64,000 nucleotides of DNA from Telluria mixta. GTDB lineage: Bacteria; Pseudomonadota; Gammaproteobacteria; Burkholderiales; Burkholderiaceae_D. The notes below the pieces were generated by a model. That model saw only the letters and a list, made by a program, of their open reading frames with translations, ran no database searches and was not told the DNA's origin. The stretch is taken from assembly GCF_029223865.1 (NCBI RefSeq), contig NZ_CP119520.1, forward strand, positions 4,774,001-4,838,000. Reading direction: 5' to 3'. The first letter of the stretch is position 1; each line of letters opens with the position of its first letter. Below, piece after piece: positions 33,461-41,564 of the stretch. Both the position numbers and the translations under genes were made by a program.

Positions 33461-33480
33461 TCTAGACTAACTCGTCTAGA
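33461..33480. promoter_or_regulatory. operator dyad upstream of the BlaI-like gene
   Basis: TCTAGAC and GTCTAGA form a perfect 7-base inverted repeat with 6-base spacing, 29 bases upstream of the repressor start. A further GTCTA half-site follows at 33488-33492. The half-site TAGAC/GTCTA recurs at 33545-33562, which supports binding by the same protein. Confidence 0.6.
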
Positions 33481-33544
33481 TAGAGTTGTCTACAAGTTTA
33501 TTTTGGACGGGGCGGCTTGTGCCGGCGTGCGGGCCGGGTCTAAC

Positions 33545-33562
33545 ATAGACATTATTGTCTAT
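33545..33562. promoter_or_regulatory. operator dyad upstream of the SIMPL-domain gene
   Basis: ATAGACA and TGTCTAT form a perfect 7-base inverted repeat with 4-base spacing, ending 18 bases before the ATG and just upstream of AGGAG. It shares the TAGAC/GTCTA core with the dyad at 33461-33480, so the BlaI-like repressor likely controls both directions. Confidence 0.6.
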
Positions 33563-33580
33563 ATAAAACCAGGAGTGTCC

Positions 33581-34333
33581 ATGCTGAAAACCCGTCTGCG
33601 CACCGCCGCCCTCGTTCTCCTGCTGGCTTCAAGCGGCGCAGGCGCGTCGTCCGTCCCGGCGTATCCGTTCGTGCACGTCACCGGCAGTTCTTTCCAGGCC
33701 GTCGTGCCCGACCTCGCCAGCCTCGACTTCGAGATCGTCGCGCCCGATGCCGATCCGGCCGCGGCCCGCGCCGTCCTCGAGGCGCGCGTGGGCGAGGTAC
33801 GTGACCTGGCGCGGCAGCTGGACATAGCGTCCGACGACGTCACCGTGCGCGAGGTGCGCCAGGGCATCCGCAAGGAGGAAAACGCCGCGAACGGCGCGCC
33901 GGTGTACGAGCTGCGCTGCGACGTCCACATCAACGTGCGCAATGTCGCCAACTGGGCCGCGCTGGCCGGCGGCCTGCTCGGCAAACCGAACCTCGACGGC
34001 TTCGCGTCCGCCTTCGACCGGTCCGACATGGACACCATCCACGACGAACTCGTGACGCAGGCGATCCAGGACGCGCGCCGCCAGGCCGAGGTGATGGCGG
34101 CCGCGGGCGGACGGCGCGTCGGCGGCCTCATGGGCGCCACGCCGGACACGCTGAAGAACCTCAGCACGGCGATGGGCCTGGAGCGCGGCGAATTCCGGCG
34201 CGACGGCGGCGCGGACCGGGCGCGCGCCCAGGACGTCGACCGCGAGCAATTGCTGGCGGTACCGGCGCTGAAGTTGCGCCAACCCGTCGACGTGATCTTC
34301 CGCCTGGAAAACCTGCCGCGGCGCGCCCGCTGA
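33581..34333 (+). CDS. SIMPL-domain (DUF541) secreted protein
   Basis: Starting at ATG 33581, with AGGAG at 33571-33575, gives 250 residues. It has a signal peptide (TAALVLLLASSGAGA) and a DUF541/SIMPL domain, indicated by VHVTGSSFQAVVPDLASLDFEI, the AR..VLEARV helix and QAIQDARRQAEVMAAAGGRRVG. SIMPL proteins sit in the periplasm or outer membrane and are linked to envelope stress, but their biochemistry is poorly known. It is divergent from the BlaI/M56 pair and shares operator-like dyads with it, so it is a probable target of that switch. Confidence 0.82.
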   Translation: MLKTRLRTAALVLLLASSGAGASSVPAYPFVHVTGSSFQAVVPDLASLDFEIVAPDADPAAARAVLEARVGEVRDLARQLDIASDDVTVREVRQGIRKEENAANGAPVYELRCDVHINVRNVANWAALAGGLLGKPNLDGFASAFDRSDMDTIHDELVTQAIQDARRQAEVMAAAGGRRVGGLMGATPDTLKNLSTAMGLERGEFRRDGGADRARAQDVDREQLLAVPALKLRQPVDVIFRLENLPRRAR

Positions 34334-34403
34334 CGGCATGAATACTTGAGGCAGCACAGGCGCCGGCGGGGAGCCTTGCAGCGCCGGGACGGTCAAACCC
34401 GGC

Positions 34404-36188
34404 ATGACCGCCGACACCGCCGCCGCCGACCGTGCCGCCCGCCGCCGCTTCATGGCCGAGCTGTGGGGCGTGATGCGCGCCAACCGTGGGCGCGTGGCCG
34501 TGTCCATCGTCCTGCTGCTGGCCGCGAAGGTGGCCACGGTGGCCGTGCCGCTGCTGCTCAAGCGCATCATCGACGCGTTTTCGCAGGCAACGCTGCCGGC
34601 GCTGCTGCCCTGGTATCTGCTGGCGGGCTATGCGCTGCTGCGCTTCGCGAGCACGCTGTTCAACGAATGGCGCGACCTGCTGTTCGCGCGCGTGACGCTC
34701 AGCACGGTCTCGGCCTATGCGCGCAGGACGTTCGCCCACCTGCATGCGCTGGGGCCGCGCTTCCACGCGCGCCGCCAGGTCGGCAGCCTGCTGCCGGACA
34801 TCGACCGCGGCACCAGCGGCATCGCCTACCTGCTGGGTGTGGGGCTGTTCACGATCGTGCCGACGCTCGTCGAGATCGGCCTCGTGCTCTCCGTCATGCT
34901 GCGCCGCTATCCGGCCGGCTACGCCGCCATCATCGTCGCGACCTTCCTCCTGTACTCGGGATTCACGCTCGTGTTCACGGCGCGGCGCGTGATCTACCAG
35001 CGGCGCGTGAACAAGCTCGATTCGCGCGCGAAGGGCCAGCTGGCGGACAGCCTGCTGAACTACGACACGGTCAAGTACTTCACGAACGAGGGTTACGAGG
35101 CGGCGAAATTCGCGGCCACGATGGACCGGTGGCGGGATGCGGGCGTGGGCAACCAGCGCGCGCTGTTCCTGCTGCACGTGGGGCAGAGCGGCGTGATCGC
35201 GCTGGGTGTCGCTGCCATCATGATGCTGGCCGGACAGGACGTGATGGCGGGCCGGATGCGCGTGGGCGACCTCGTGCTGATCAATGCGTACGCGTTGCAG
35301 GTCTGCCTGCCGCTGAACGCCCTCGGCTTCGTCTACCGCGAATCGCGCGACGCGTGGGTCAACGCGGAACGCCTGTTCGCCCTGCTGGGCGAGCAGCCCG
35401 AGATGCCGGAGGTGCCGGGCCAGCCGGCACTCGTGCCCGGCGCGGGCGAGGTCGTGTTCGAGCACGTGGGCTTCGACTACGAACCGGGCCGGACCGCGCT
35501 GGACGACGTCAGCCTGCGCATTCCGCCCGGCACCACGCTGGCCGTCGTCGGGCGCAGCGGCTCGGGCAAGTCGACGCTGGCGCGGCTGCTGTTGCGTTTC
35601 TACGACCCCGACCGGGGGCGCATCCTCATCGACGGCCAGGACATCCGCCACTGCAGCCCCGTCAGCGTGCGCCGGGCGATCGGCGTCGTGCCGCAGGATG
35701 CCGCCCTGTTCAACGACACGGTGGCCAGCAACATCGGCTACGCGCGTGAGGGCGCGGGGCGCGACGAGATCGTGGCGGCGGCAAGGGCGGCACAATTGCA
35801 CGACGCGATCGCCGCGCTGCCGGACGGCTACGACAGTCCGGTCGGCGAGCGGGGCGTGAATTTTTCCGGCGGCGAGCGCCAGCGCATCGGCATCGCGCGC
35901 GCGATCCTCAAGCAGCCCATAATCCTCGTGTTCGACGAGGCGACGTCCGCGCTGGATGCCGTGTCCGAGCATGCCATCGTCAAGGAACTGGAGCGCCTGT
36001 CGGAACGGCGCACGACACTCGTCATCGCGCACCGGCTGTCGACCATCGTGCATGCGCACGCGATCATCGTGATGGACCGGGGCCGCATCGTGGAGCAGGG
36101 CACGCACGAGGAACTGCTGCGGAGAAATGGCGTGTATGCGCGGCTGTGGCTGTTGCAAAAAAAAACGCCGGGCGAACCCGGCGTCTGA
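34404..36188 (+). CDS. ATM1/HMT1-type ABC exporter
   Basis: The 594-residue half-transporter has six membrane helices in its first 310 residues and a full ATPase domain. Walker A GRSGSGKST lies near residue 383, Q-loop GVVPQDAALF follows, signature NFSGGERQRIGIARA lies near residue 486, and Walker B IILVFDEATSALD after it. The first cytoplasmic loop with GSLLPDIDRGTSGI and the motif NYDTVKYFTNE are typical of Atm1/HMT1 exporters of glutathione-linked metals or sulfur species. It acts as a homodimer in the inner membrane. The end of the gene contains the terminator of the convergent dctA. Confidence 0.88.
   Translation: MTADTAAADRAARRRFMAELWGVMRANRGRVAVSIVLLLAAKVATVAVPLLLKRIIDAFSQATLPALLPWYLLAGYALLRFASTLFNEWRDLLFARVTLSTVSAYARRTFAHLHALGPRFHARRQVGSLLPDIDRGTSGIAYLLGVGLFTIVPTLVEIGLVLSVMLRRYPAGYAAIIVATFLLYSGFTLVFTARRVIYQRRVNKLDSRAKGQLADSLLNYDTVKYFTNEGYEAAKFAATMDRWRDAGVGNQRALFLLHVGQSGVIALGVAAIMMLAGQDVMAGRMRVGDLVLINAYALQVCLPLNALGFVYRESRDAWVNAERLFALLGEQPEMPEVPGQPALVPGAGEVVFEHVGFDYEPGRTALDDVSLRIPPGTTLAVVGRSGSGKSTLARLLLRFYDPDRGRILIDGQDIRHCSPVSVRRAIGVVPQDAALFNDTVASNIGYAREGAGRDEIVAAARAAQLHDAIAALPDGYDSPVGERGVNFSGGERQRIGIARAILKQPIILVFDEATSALDAVSEHAIVKELERLSERRTTLVIAHRLSTIVHAHAIIVMDRGRIVEQGTHEELLRRNGVYARLWLLQKKTPGEPGV
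36157..36183 (-). terminator. rho-independent terminator of dctA, inside the ABC exporter coding region
   Basis: CGCCGGG-CGAA-CCCGGCG (36166-36183) is preceded on the plus strand by nine A (36157-36165), which read as a T-run on the minus strand. It therefore terminates the minus-strand dctA transcript while encoding the last codons of the convergent ABC gene (KKKTPGEPGV). Confidence 0.8.
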
Positions 36189-36213
36189 ACGAGGAATCGT
36201 TCTCTATCCTGGC

Positions 36214-37515
36214 TTAGGCGGCTTCGCGAACCGGGTGCAGGTCGCCGGTTGCGTCGTCCGGGCTCGGATTCTTCAGTTCGGCGGTCAGGCGCTCTTTGTC
36301 CAGCTCGCCTTCCCATTTCGACACGACGACCGTGGCGACACCATTGCCGATGATGTTGGTCAACGCGCGGCATTCGCTCATGAACTTGTCGATACCGAGG
36401 ATCAGGGTCATGCCGGCCACCGGAATGGTCGGGACGACGGCCAGCGTGGCGGCCAGGGTGATGAAGCCGGCGCCGGTGATGCCCGAGGCACCTTTCGAGG
36501 TCAGCATCGCCACCAGCAGGATCGTCAGCTCTTGCGTCAGGGTCAGGTCGGTGTTCGTGGCCTGGGCGACGAACAGGGCAGCCATCGTCATGTAGATGTT
36601 GGTGCCGTCCAGGTTGAACGAGTAGCCGGTCGGCACGACGAGGCCGACGACCGATTTCGGGCAACCCATTTTTTCCAGCTTGCGCATGATGGCCGGCAGG
36701 GCGCTTTCCGACGAGCTCGTGCCCAGGACGATCAGCAGCTCTTCCTTGATGTAGGCGAGGAAGCGGAAGATCGAGAAGCCGGTCAGGCGGGCAATGGTGC
36801 CCAGGACGATGACGACGAACAGGAAGCAGGTCAGGTAGAACGAACCGACGAGCGAGGCCAGCGGGATCAGCGACTTGACGCCGTATTTGCCGATGGTAAA
36901 GGCCATGGCGCCAAACGCACCGATCGGAGCGGCTTTCATGATGATGTTCACGACGCCGAAGATGGCGTGCGACATGTCGTCGATGAAGCGGGTCAGCGGA
37001 CGGCCGCGTTCACCCAGCATCGACAGCGAGAAGCCGAACAGGATCGCGATCAGCAGGACCTGCAGGATTTCCCCTTTGGCGAACGCATCCACGAACGTGT
37101 TCGGGATGATGTTCATGAGGAAGTCGGTCGTGGTCAGCGCCTTGGTCTTCTCGGTGTACTGGGCGATCGAGTGCGTGTCCAGCGTGGCCGGGTTGACGTT
37201 GAAGCCTGCACCCGGCTTGACCAGGTTGGCGACGAGCAGGCCGATGGCCAGCGCGAAGGTCGAGACGACCTCGAAGTAGAGCAGGGCCTTGCCGCCGACG
37301 CGGCCGACCTTTTTCATGTCCTGCATGCCGGCGATACCGGCGACGACGGTACAGAAAATCACCGGGGCGATGATCATCTTGATCAGTTTGACGAAGCCGT
37401 CTCCCAAAGGCTTCATCGCGGTTGCGATGCCCGGATCGTAGATGCCCAGCAGGACGCCTACGATAATCGCAAACAATACCTGGACATAAAGGACTTTATA
37501 GAATGGTTTTTTCAT
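36214..37515 (-). CDS. dctA: C4-dicarboxylate transporter DctA
   Basis: The 433-residue inner-membrane symporter belongs to the DAACS family. Characteristic motifs are the serine-rich [32 protein letters not shown] and the helix-8 region [22 protein letters not shown]. It imports succinate, fumarate or malate with protons or sodium. The gene stands alone, with its terminator at 36157-36183. A 120-base gap separates it from the amidohydrolase gene. Sigma-54-type control is common for dctA but I did not find a clear -24/-12 element here. Confidence 0.93.
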   Translation of the reverse strand: MKKPFYKVLYVQVLFAIIVGVLLGIYDPGIATAMKPLGDGFVKLIKMIIAPVIFCTVVAGIAGMQDMKKVGRVGGKALLYFEVVSTFALAIGLLVANLVKPGAGFNVNPATLDTHSIAQYTEKTKALTTTDFLMNIIPNTFVDAFAKGEILQVLLIAILFGFSLSMLGERGRPLTRFIDDMSHAIFGVVNIIMKAAPIGAFGAMAFTIGKYGVKSLIPLASLVGSFYLTCFLFVVIVLGTIARLTGFSIFRFLAYIKEELLIVLGTSSSESALPAIMRKLEKMGCPKSVVGLVVPTGYSFNLDGTNIYMTMAALFVAQATNTDLTLTQELTILLVAMLTSKGASGITGAGFITLAATLAVVPTIPVAGMTLILGIDKFMSECRALTNIIGNGVATVVVSKWEGELDKERLTAELKNPSPDDATGDLHPVREAA

Positions 37516-37635
37516 GGCTAGGCTTCATGCGCTATTAGTAACACCGTCATCATCACGCAAAATATCTGCATCGGCTATTGTGGAAAACCGCAACGCCGTG
37601 GCCGATATCACCACCTGGGATCCATGAATATCCGT

Positions 37636-38913
37636 TCACTGATTTCGGTAGACGGTCCCACCCTTCATGACGAACGCCACCTTGCGCAGCGCAGCAATAT
37701 CAGCGGTCGGATCGCCGTCGACCGCGACCACGTCCGCCAGCATGCCGTTGCGGATCGCGCCCAGGTCCTTGCGATCGAGGATGCTCGCGGCGACGACCGT
37801 CGCGGCCCGCAGCGCTTCCGTCGGGCTCATGCCCAGGCGTACCATCCACTCCAGTTCGCGCTCGTTCGTGCCGTGTGCAAACACGCCGACGTCGCTGCCG
37901 TTGCCGATAATCACGCCCAACTTGCGGGCGAGGCGGAACGCGCGCTCGGCCTGCTGCATCGCGGGGGTGGGTGCACCGCCGCGGACGTGGCGCTGGAAGT
38001 ATTCGCCGATGGCTTCCGGCGCGGTCAGGGTCGGCACATAGGCCGTCTTGTGTTCCAGCATCAGCTTGAAGGTCGCTTCGCTGGCGCCGTAGCCGTGTTC
38101 GATCGTGTCGACACCGGCCAGCACGGCCAGGCGGATCGCGTCGTCGCTGCTCGCGTGCGCGGCGACCTTGCGGCCGCCGGTATGGGCTGCGGACACAATC
38201 GCTTTCATCTCCTCGAGCGTGAACGTGGGGCGCGTGCCGCCGTCCGGCCCCGTGCGGTAGTCGGCATAGAACTTGATCCAGTCGGCGCCGTGGGCGGCCT
38301 GCTCGCGCACGGCCTTCGTCGCCTCGTCGACGCCCGTCGCCTGCTGGGCGCCGTACGGAATGTCCATGTCCGGACGGTAGGTGCGTTCGGCCGGGCCGTA
38401 GCTCGCGGTGGCGACGATGGCGCGCGTGGCGACGAGCAGGCGAGGGCCCGGCACTTGTCCTTCCTCGATGGCGCGCTTGATGCCGACGTCGGCATAGTCC
38501 GCGCCTTCCGTGCCGAGGTCGCGCAACGTGGTGAAGCCGGCCTGCAGCGTGTCGGCCGCGTGGCGCACGGCCAGCGCGACGCGGTAGGCCGGCGCTTCCT
38601 TGATCACCTGGTCGTCCCACGTCGTTTCGTTGTAAGGGTGCAGCAGGACGTGCGAGTGCAGGTCGATGAGGCCGGGGATCAGGGTCTTGCCGGGCAGCGC
38701 GATGCGGTCGACGTCGGTGGGGACGGGCAACGTCGAGGCCGGGCCGACGCCCTCGATGCGGCCCTGTGCCACGAGCACGCTCCAGCCCGCGTGCGGGGCG
38801 CCGTCGCCGGTCCAGACCTTATCGGGTGTGAGCAGCACGGGGCGCTGGTCGGCGGCGCCGGCTGTACCGGCAATCAACGTGAAAGCGGCAACAGCGAGTG
38901 CCCGGATGCGCAT
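37636..38913 (-). CDS. secreted metal-dependent amidohydrolase
   Basis: Starting at ATG 38913 gives 425 residues with a signal peptide ([16 protein letters not shown]). The fold is the amidohydrolase/imidazolonepropionase-like TIM barrel: metal ligands in DLHSHVL, a probable carboxylated Lys in DWIKFYA, His in VAAHASS and IEHGYGA, and the catalytic Asp in GNGSDVG. It likely hydrolyses peptides or cyclic amides in the periplasm (Xaa-Pro dipeptidase-like members exist). It follows two genes on the same strand with a 10-base gap, probably as one operon with bdhA. Confidence 0.82.
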   Translation of the reverse strand: MRIRALAVAAFTLIAGTAGAADQRPVLLTPDKVWTGDGAPHAGWSVLVAQGRIEGVGPASTLPVPTDVDRIALPGKTLIPGLIDLHSHVLLHPYNETTWDDQVIKEAPAYRVALAVRHAADTLQAGFTTLRDLGTEGADYADVGIKRAIEEGQVPGPRLLVATRAIVATASYGPAERTYRPDMDIPYGAQQATGVDEATKAVREQAAHGADWIKFYADYRTGPDGGTRPTFTLEEMKAIVSAAHTGGRKVAAHASSDDAIRLAVLAGVDTIEHGYGASEATFKLMLEHKTAYVPTLTAPEAIGEYFQRHVRGGAPTPAMQQAERAFRLARKLGVIIGNGSDVGVFAHGTNERELEWMVRLGMSPTEALRAATVVAASILDRKDLGAIRNGMLADVVAVDGDPTADIAALRKVAFVMKGGTVYRNQ

Positions 38914-38923
38914 CGGTTTTCCT

Positions 38924-39307
38924 TTACTCGAGATCCTGCATGGCCTGTGCGATGCCGGTTTCGACATCATGCAGGAATGCCGCACCCTTAGCCGACAGCG
39001 CGATGCCGGGCACGGCCAGTTCGACCAGGCAGGCGAGCGCCTGCCGGAACCATTCCATGTCGGTGCCCATCAGCGGCAGCGCGTGGGCGTCGACGAGGTA
39101 GTGCACGGCGCGTGCGAGCAGCGCGGTGTCGCGGCCCGAGTTGGCGACGAGCAGCGCGAAGTCGGCCGCCTCGCGTTCGAAGCGGTCGGCCAGCGTTTCG
39201 AGGATGTCGCGCGACACCTGCGGCTGGCCTGACGCGAGCACGACGTGCGCGAGTTCCAGGCAGGCATCGTGCAGGCCTGGAATCTCCATGGGTTCGTCGA
39301 TGGACAT
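38924..39307 (-). CDS. conserved-looking small protein of unknown function in the bdhA operon
   Basis: The 127-residue, mostly helical acidic protein starts ATG 39307 directly against the stop of bdhA with no gap, and ends 10 bases before the amidohydrolase. It contains [36 protein letters not shown] and [19 protein letters not shown] and no known motif, signal peptide or membrane helix. Tight coupling to 3-hydroxybutyrate dehydrogenase suggests a role in that pathway, but the sequence itself does not show it. Confidence 0.6.
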   Translation of the reverse strand: MSIDEPMEIPGLHDACLELAHVVLASGQPQVSRDILETLADRFEREAADFALLVANSGRDTALLARAVHYLVDAHALPLMGTDMEWFRQALACLVELAVPGIALSAKGAAFLHDVETGIAQAMQDLE

Positions 39308-40102
39308 TTATTGCGCGACCCAGCCGCCGTCCATGTTCCACGCGACGCCGCGCACCTGGTTCGCGGCCGGGCTGCAGAAGAACACGGCCAGCGCGCCCAG
39401 CTCTTCGGGCGTGACGAATTCGCCCGACGGCTGTTTTTCCAGCAGCAGGTTTTTCTTGGCCTGCTCGTTGCTGATGCCTTCGCGCGCGGCACGGTCGTCG
39501 ACCTGTTTCTGCACGAGCGGGGTCAGCACCCAGCCCGGGCAGATCGCGTTGGCGGTGACGCCGGTCGATGCCGTCTCCAGCGCCGTCGATTTGGTGAAGC
39601 CGACGAGGCCGTGCTTGGCGGCGACGTACGCGGATTTCTGGGCCGATGCGACGAGGCCGTGCGCGGACGCGAGGTTGATGATGCGGCCCCAGTTCTTCTG
39701 CTTCATGGTGGGCAGGGCGAGGCGCGTGGTGTGGAAGGCCGAGCTGAGGTTGATGGCGATGATCGCATCCCATTTCTCGACGGGGAAATCCTCGACGTTC
39801 GCGACGTACTGGATGCCCGCGTTGTTGACGAGGATGTCGACGCCGCCGAACTTGTCGGCCGCGAACGCCATCATCGCGGCGATCTGGTCCGGCTTCGACA
39901 TGTCGGCGTTGTGGTAAGCGGTCTGCACGCCGAATTCCTGGCCGATGTCGGTGTACAGCTTTTCGATCTGCTGCGCGTCGCCGAAGCCGTTGAAGACGAT
40001 GTTGGCGCCTTGCTCGGCCAGCGCGCGGGCGATGCCGAGGCCGATGCCCGAGGTCGAGCCGGTGACGAGTGCAGTCTTGCCGCTTAACATGGTGGATTTC
40101 AT
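39308..40102 (-). CDS. bdhA: 3-hydroxybutyrate dehydrogenase
   Basis: Starting at ATG 40102, with GAGGA upstream, gives 264 residues; MLSGKTALV at 40090 is an alternative. It is a classical SDR with VTGSTSGIGLGIA, NNAGIQYVANVEDFP, Ser in LASAHGL, YVAAK, and the C-terminal ..VAWNMDGGW typical of 3-hydroxybutyrate dehydrogenases. It interconverts 3-hydroxybutyrate and acetoacetate with NAD, and the CoA-transferase at 29704-31070 would then act on acetoacetate. Together they suggest polyhydroxybutyrate turnover. Confidence 0.88.
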   Translation of the reverse strand: MKSTMLSGKTALVTGSTSGIGLGIARALAEQGANIVFNGFGDAQQIEKLYTDIGQEFGVQTAYHNADMSKPDQIAAMMAFAADKFGGVDILVNNAGIQYVANVEDFPVEKWDAIIAINLSSAFHTTRLALPTMKQKNWGRIINLASAHGLVASAQKSAYVAAKHGLVGFTKSTALETASTGVTANAICPGWVLTPLVQKQVDDRAAREGISNEQAKKNLLLEKQPSGEFVTPEELGALAVFFCSPAANQVRGVAWNMDGGWVAQ

Positions 40103-40256
40103 TCGTTCCTCTTTCTCGTGGACAGTTTCTATGAGAGCCGGGTGGTCCCGGGCCAGACTTGGTAGAATTCTAATCGCTCCACCGGGTAAAATGTTGGCGG
40201 CCGCCGGGTCCTTGATGTTTCCGGCGGCTGCATGGTGATCGTCGGAACTTTTGAAA

Positions 40257-41129
40257 ATGAGCGAACCGAAGCTGAAATCCGTGCTGTGCAGTTCGCCCGC
40301 CGGCCTGCACCGCATGGCATACAAGGAGTGGGGCGACCCCGCCAACACGAACGTGCTCGTCTGCGTGCACGGCGTGACGCGCGTCGCCGACGATTTCGAC
40401 GCACTGGCGCGGGCCATGAGCGACCGCTACCGCGTCGTCTGCCCGGACGTCGTGGGACGCGGCCGTTCCGGGCGGCTACGCGACCCGGCGCTGTACGTCA
40501 TTCCGCAATACGTGGCCGACATGGTGACCCTGATCGCCCGCGTAACGGCCGGCGATGAAGGCGTCGAATGGTTCGGCACGTCGATGGGCGGCTTGATCGG
40601 CATCGCCCTCGCGTCGCTGCCGGGCAGCCCGATCCGCCGCATGGTGCTGAACGACATCGGGCCCGTGCTGGACCCGGTGGCGCTGGGGCGCATCGGCGAC
40701 TACATCGGCCAGGAGATCCGCTTTGCGACCTTCGCAGAAGGGGCCGCATACGTGCGGATGGTCTCGACGCCGTTCGGGCCGCACAGCGACGCCCAGTGGG
40801 ACAAGCTGGCGCGCGACGTGCTCGTGCAGCAGTCGGACGGGCAATGGGCGCTGCACTACGACCTCGGGCTCGCGCAGCCGTTCAAGGCGATGACGCCGCA
40901 GAAGGTGGCGCAGGACGAGGCGCAGTTGTGGGCCGCGTACGACGCGATCCGCTGCCCGACCCTGCTCGTGCGGGGAGAACAGTCGGACCTGCTGTCGCGC
41001 GCGACGGCGGAAGAGATGACGCGGCGCGGTCCGAAGCCGGCCTTGCGGGAGATCGCCGGCGTGGGCCATGCGCCCACGTTCCTGCAGCCGGAGCAGATCG
41101 CGATCGCACGGGAATTTTTGACCGGCTGA
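40257..41129 (+). CDS. alpha/beta hydrolase
   Basis: Starting at ATG 40257 gives 290 residues. VHGVTR near the N-terminus, the nucleophile elbow GTSMGG near residue 105, and GVGHAP supplying the catalytic His define the fold. The family includes depolymerase-like and acyl hydrolases. The gene is divergent from bdhA and could hydrolyse 3-hydroxybutyrate oligomers or other esters, but this is only contextual. A RidA gene follows after 75 bases. Confidence 0.8.
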   Translation: MSEPKLKSVLCSSPAGLHRMAYKEWGDPANTNVLVCVHGVTRVADDFDALARAMSDRYRVVCPDVVGRGRSGRLRDPALYVIPQYVADMVTLIARVTAGDEGVEWFGTSMGGLIGIALASLPGSPIRRMVLNDIGPVLDPVALGRIGDYIGQEIRFATFAEGAAYVRMVSTPFGPHSDAQWDKLARDVLVQQSDGQWALHYDLGLAQPFKAMTPQKVAQDEAQLWAAYDAIRCPTLLVRGEQSDLLSRATAEEMTRRGPKPALREIAGVGHAPTFLQPEQIAIAREFLTG

Positions 41130-41204
41130 AATCGAGCCGGAGGTGTTCGGCTCCACGGCCGGGCGAAACGGCCGCAAGGCCTGGTTTTATTACTAGAGAA
41201 AAGC

Positions 41205-41555
41205 ATGGAAATCAAACGACTGCACGTAGGCAAACGACTGTCCGAAGTCGCCATCCACAATGGTACGGTGTACCTGGCCGGCCAGGTCGCCAGCGACACG
41301 ACGCAGGACATCCTCGGCCAGACGCGCGAAGTGCTGGGTCACATCGACCGCCTGCTGGCGGAAGCGGGCAGCGACAAGAGCCGCATCATCTCGACCCAGA
41401 TCTACATCACCGACATGGCCAACTTCCCGGCCATGAACACCGTGTGGGAAGCGTGGGTCGTGCCGGGCCAGACGCCGCCGCGCGCCACCGTCGAAGCCAA
41501 GCTCGCCGATCCGGCCGGCCTGGTCGAAATCGTCGTCGTGGCCGCCCAGGCGTAA
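41205..41555 (+). CDS. RidA-family protein (imine deaminase)
   Basis: The 116-residue protein has the RidA trimer fold, with the segments VYLAGQVASDTTQDI and RIISTQIYITDMANFPAMN. The last part, PPRATVEAKLADPAGLVEIVVVAAQ, has the conserved Arg-Ala-x-V-x-A-x-LA (Arg binds the carboxylate) and the Glu near the C-terminus. It hydrolyses reactive enamine/imine intermediates to ketoacids. It lies 10 bases before relA and is likely co-transcribed. Confidence 0.9.
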   Translation: MEIKRLHVGKRLSEVAIHNGTVYLAGQVASDTTQDILGQTREVLGHIDRLLAEAGSDKSRIISTQIYITDMANFPAMNTVWEAWVVPGQTPPRATVEAKLADPAGLVEIVVVAAQA

Positions 41556-41564
41556 GCACACGCG

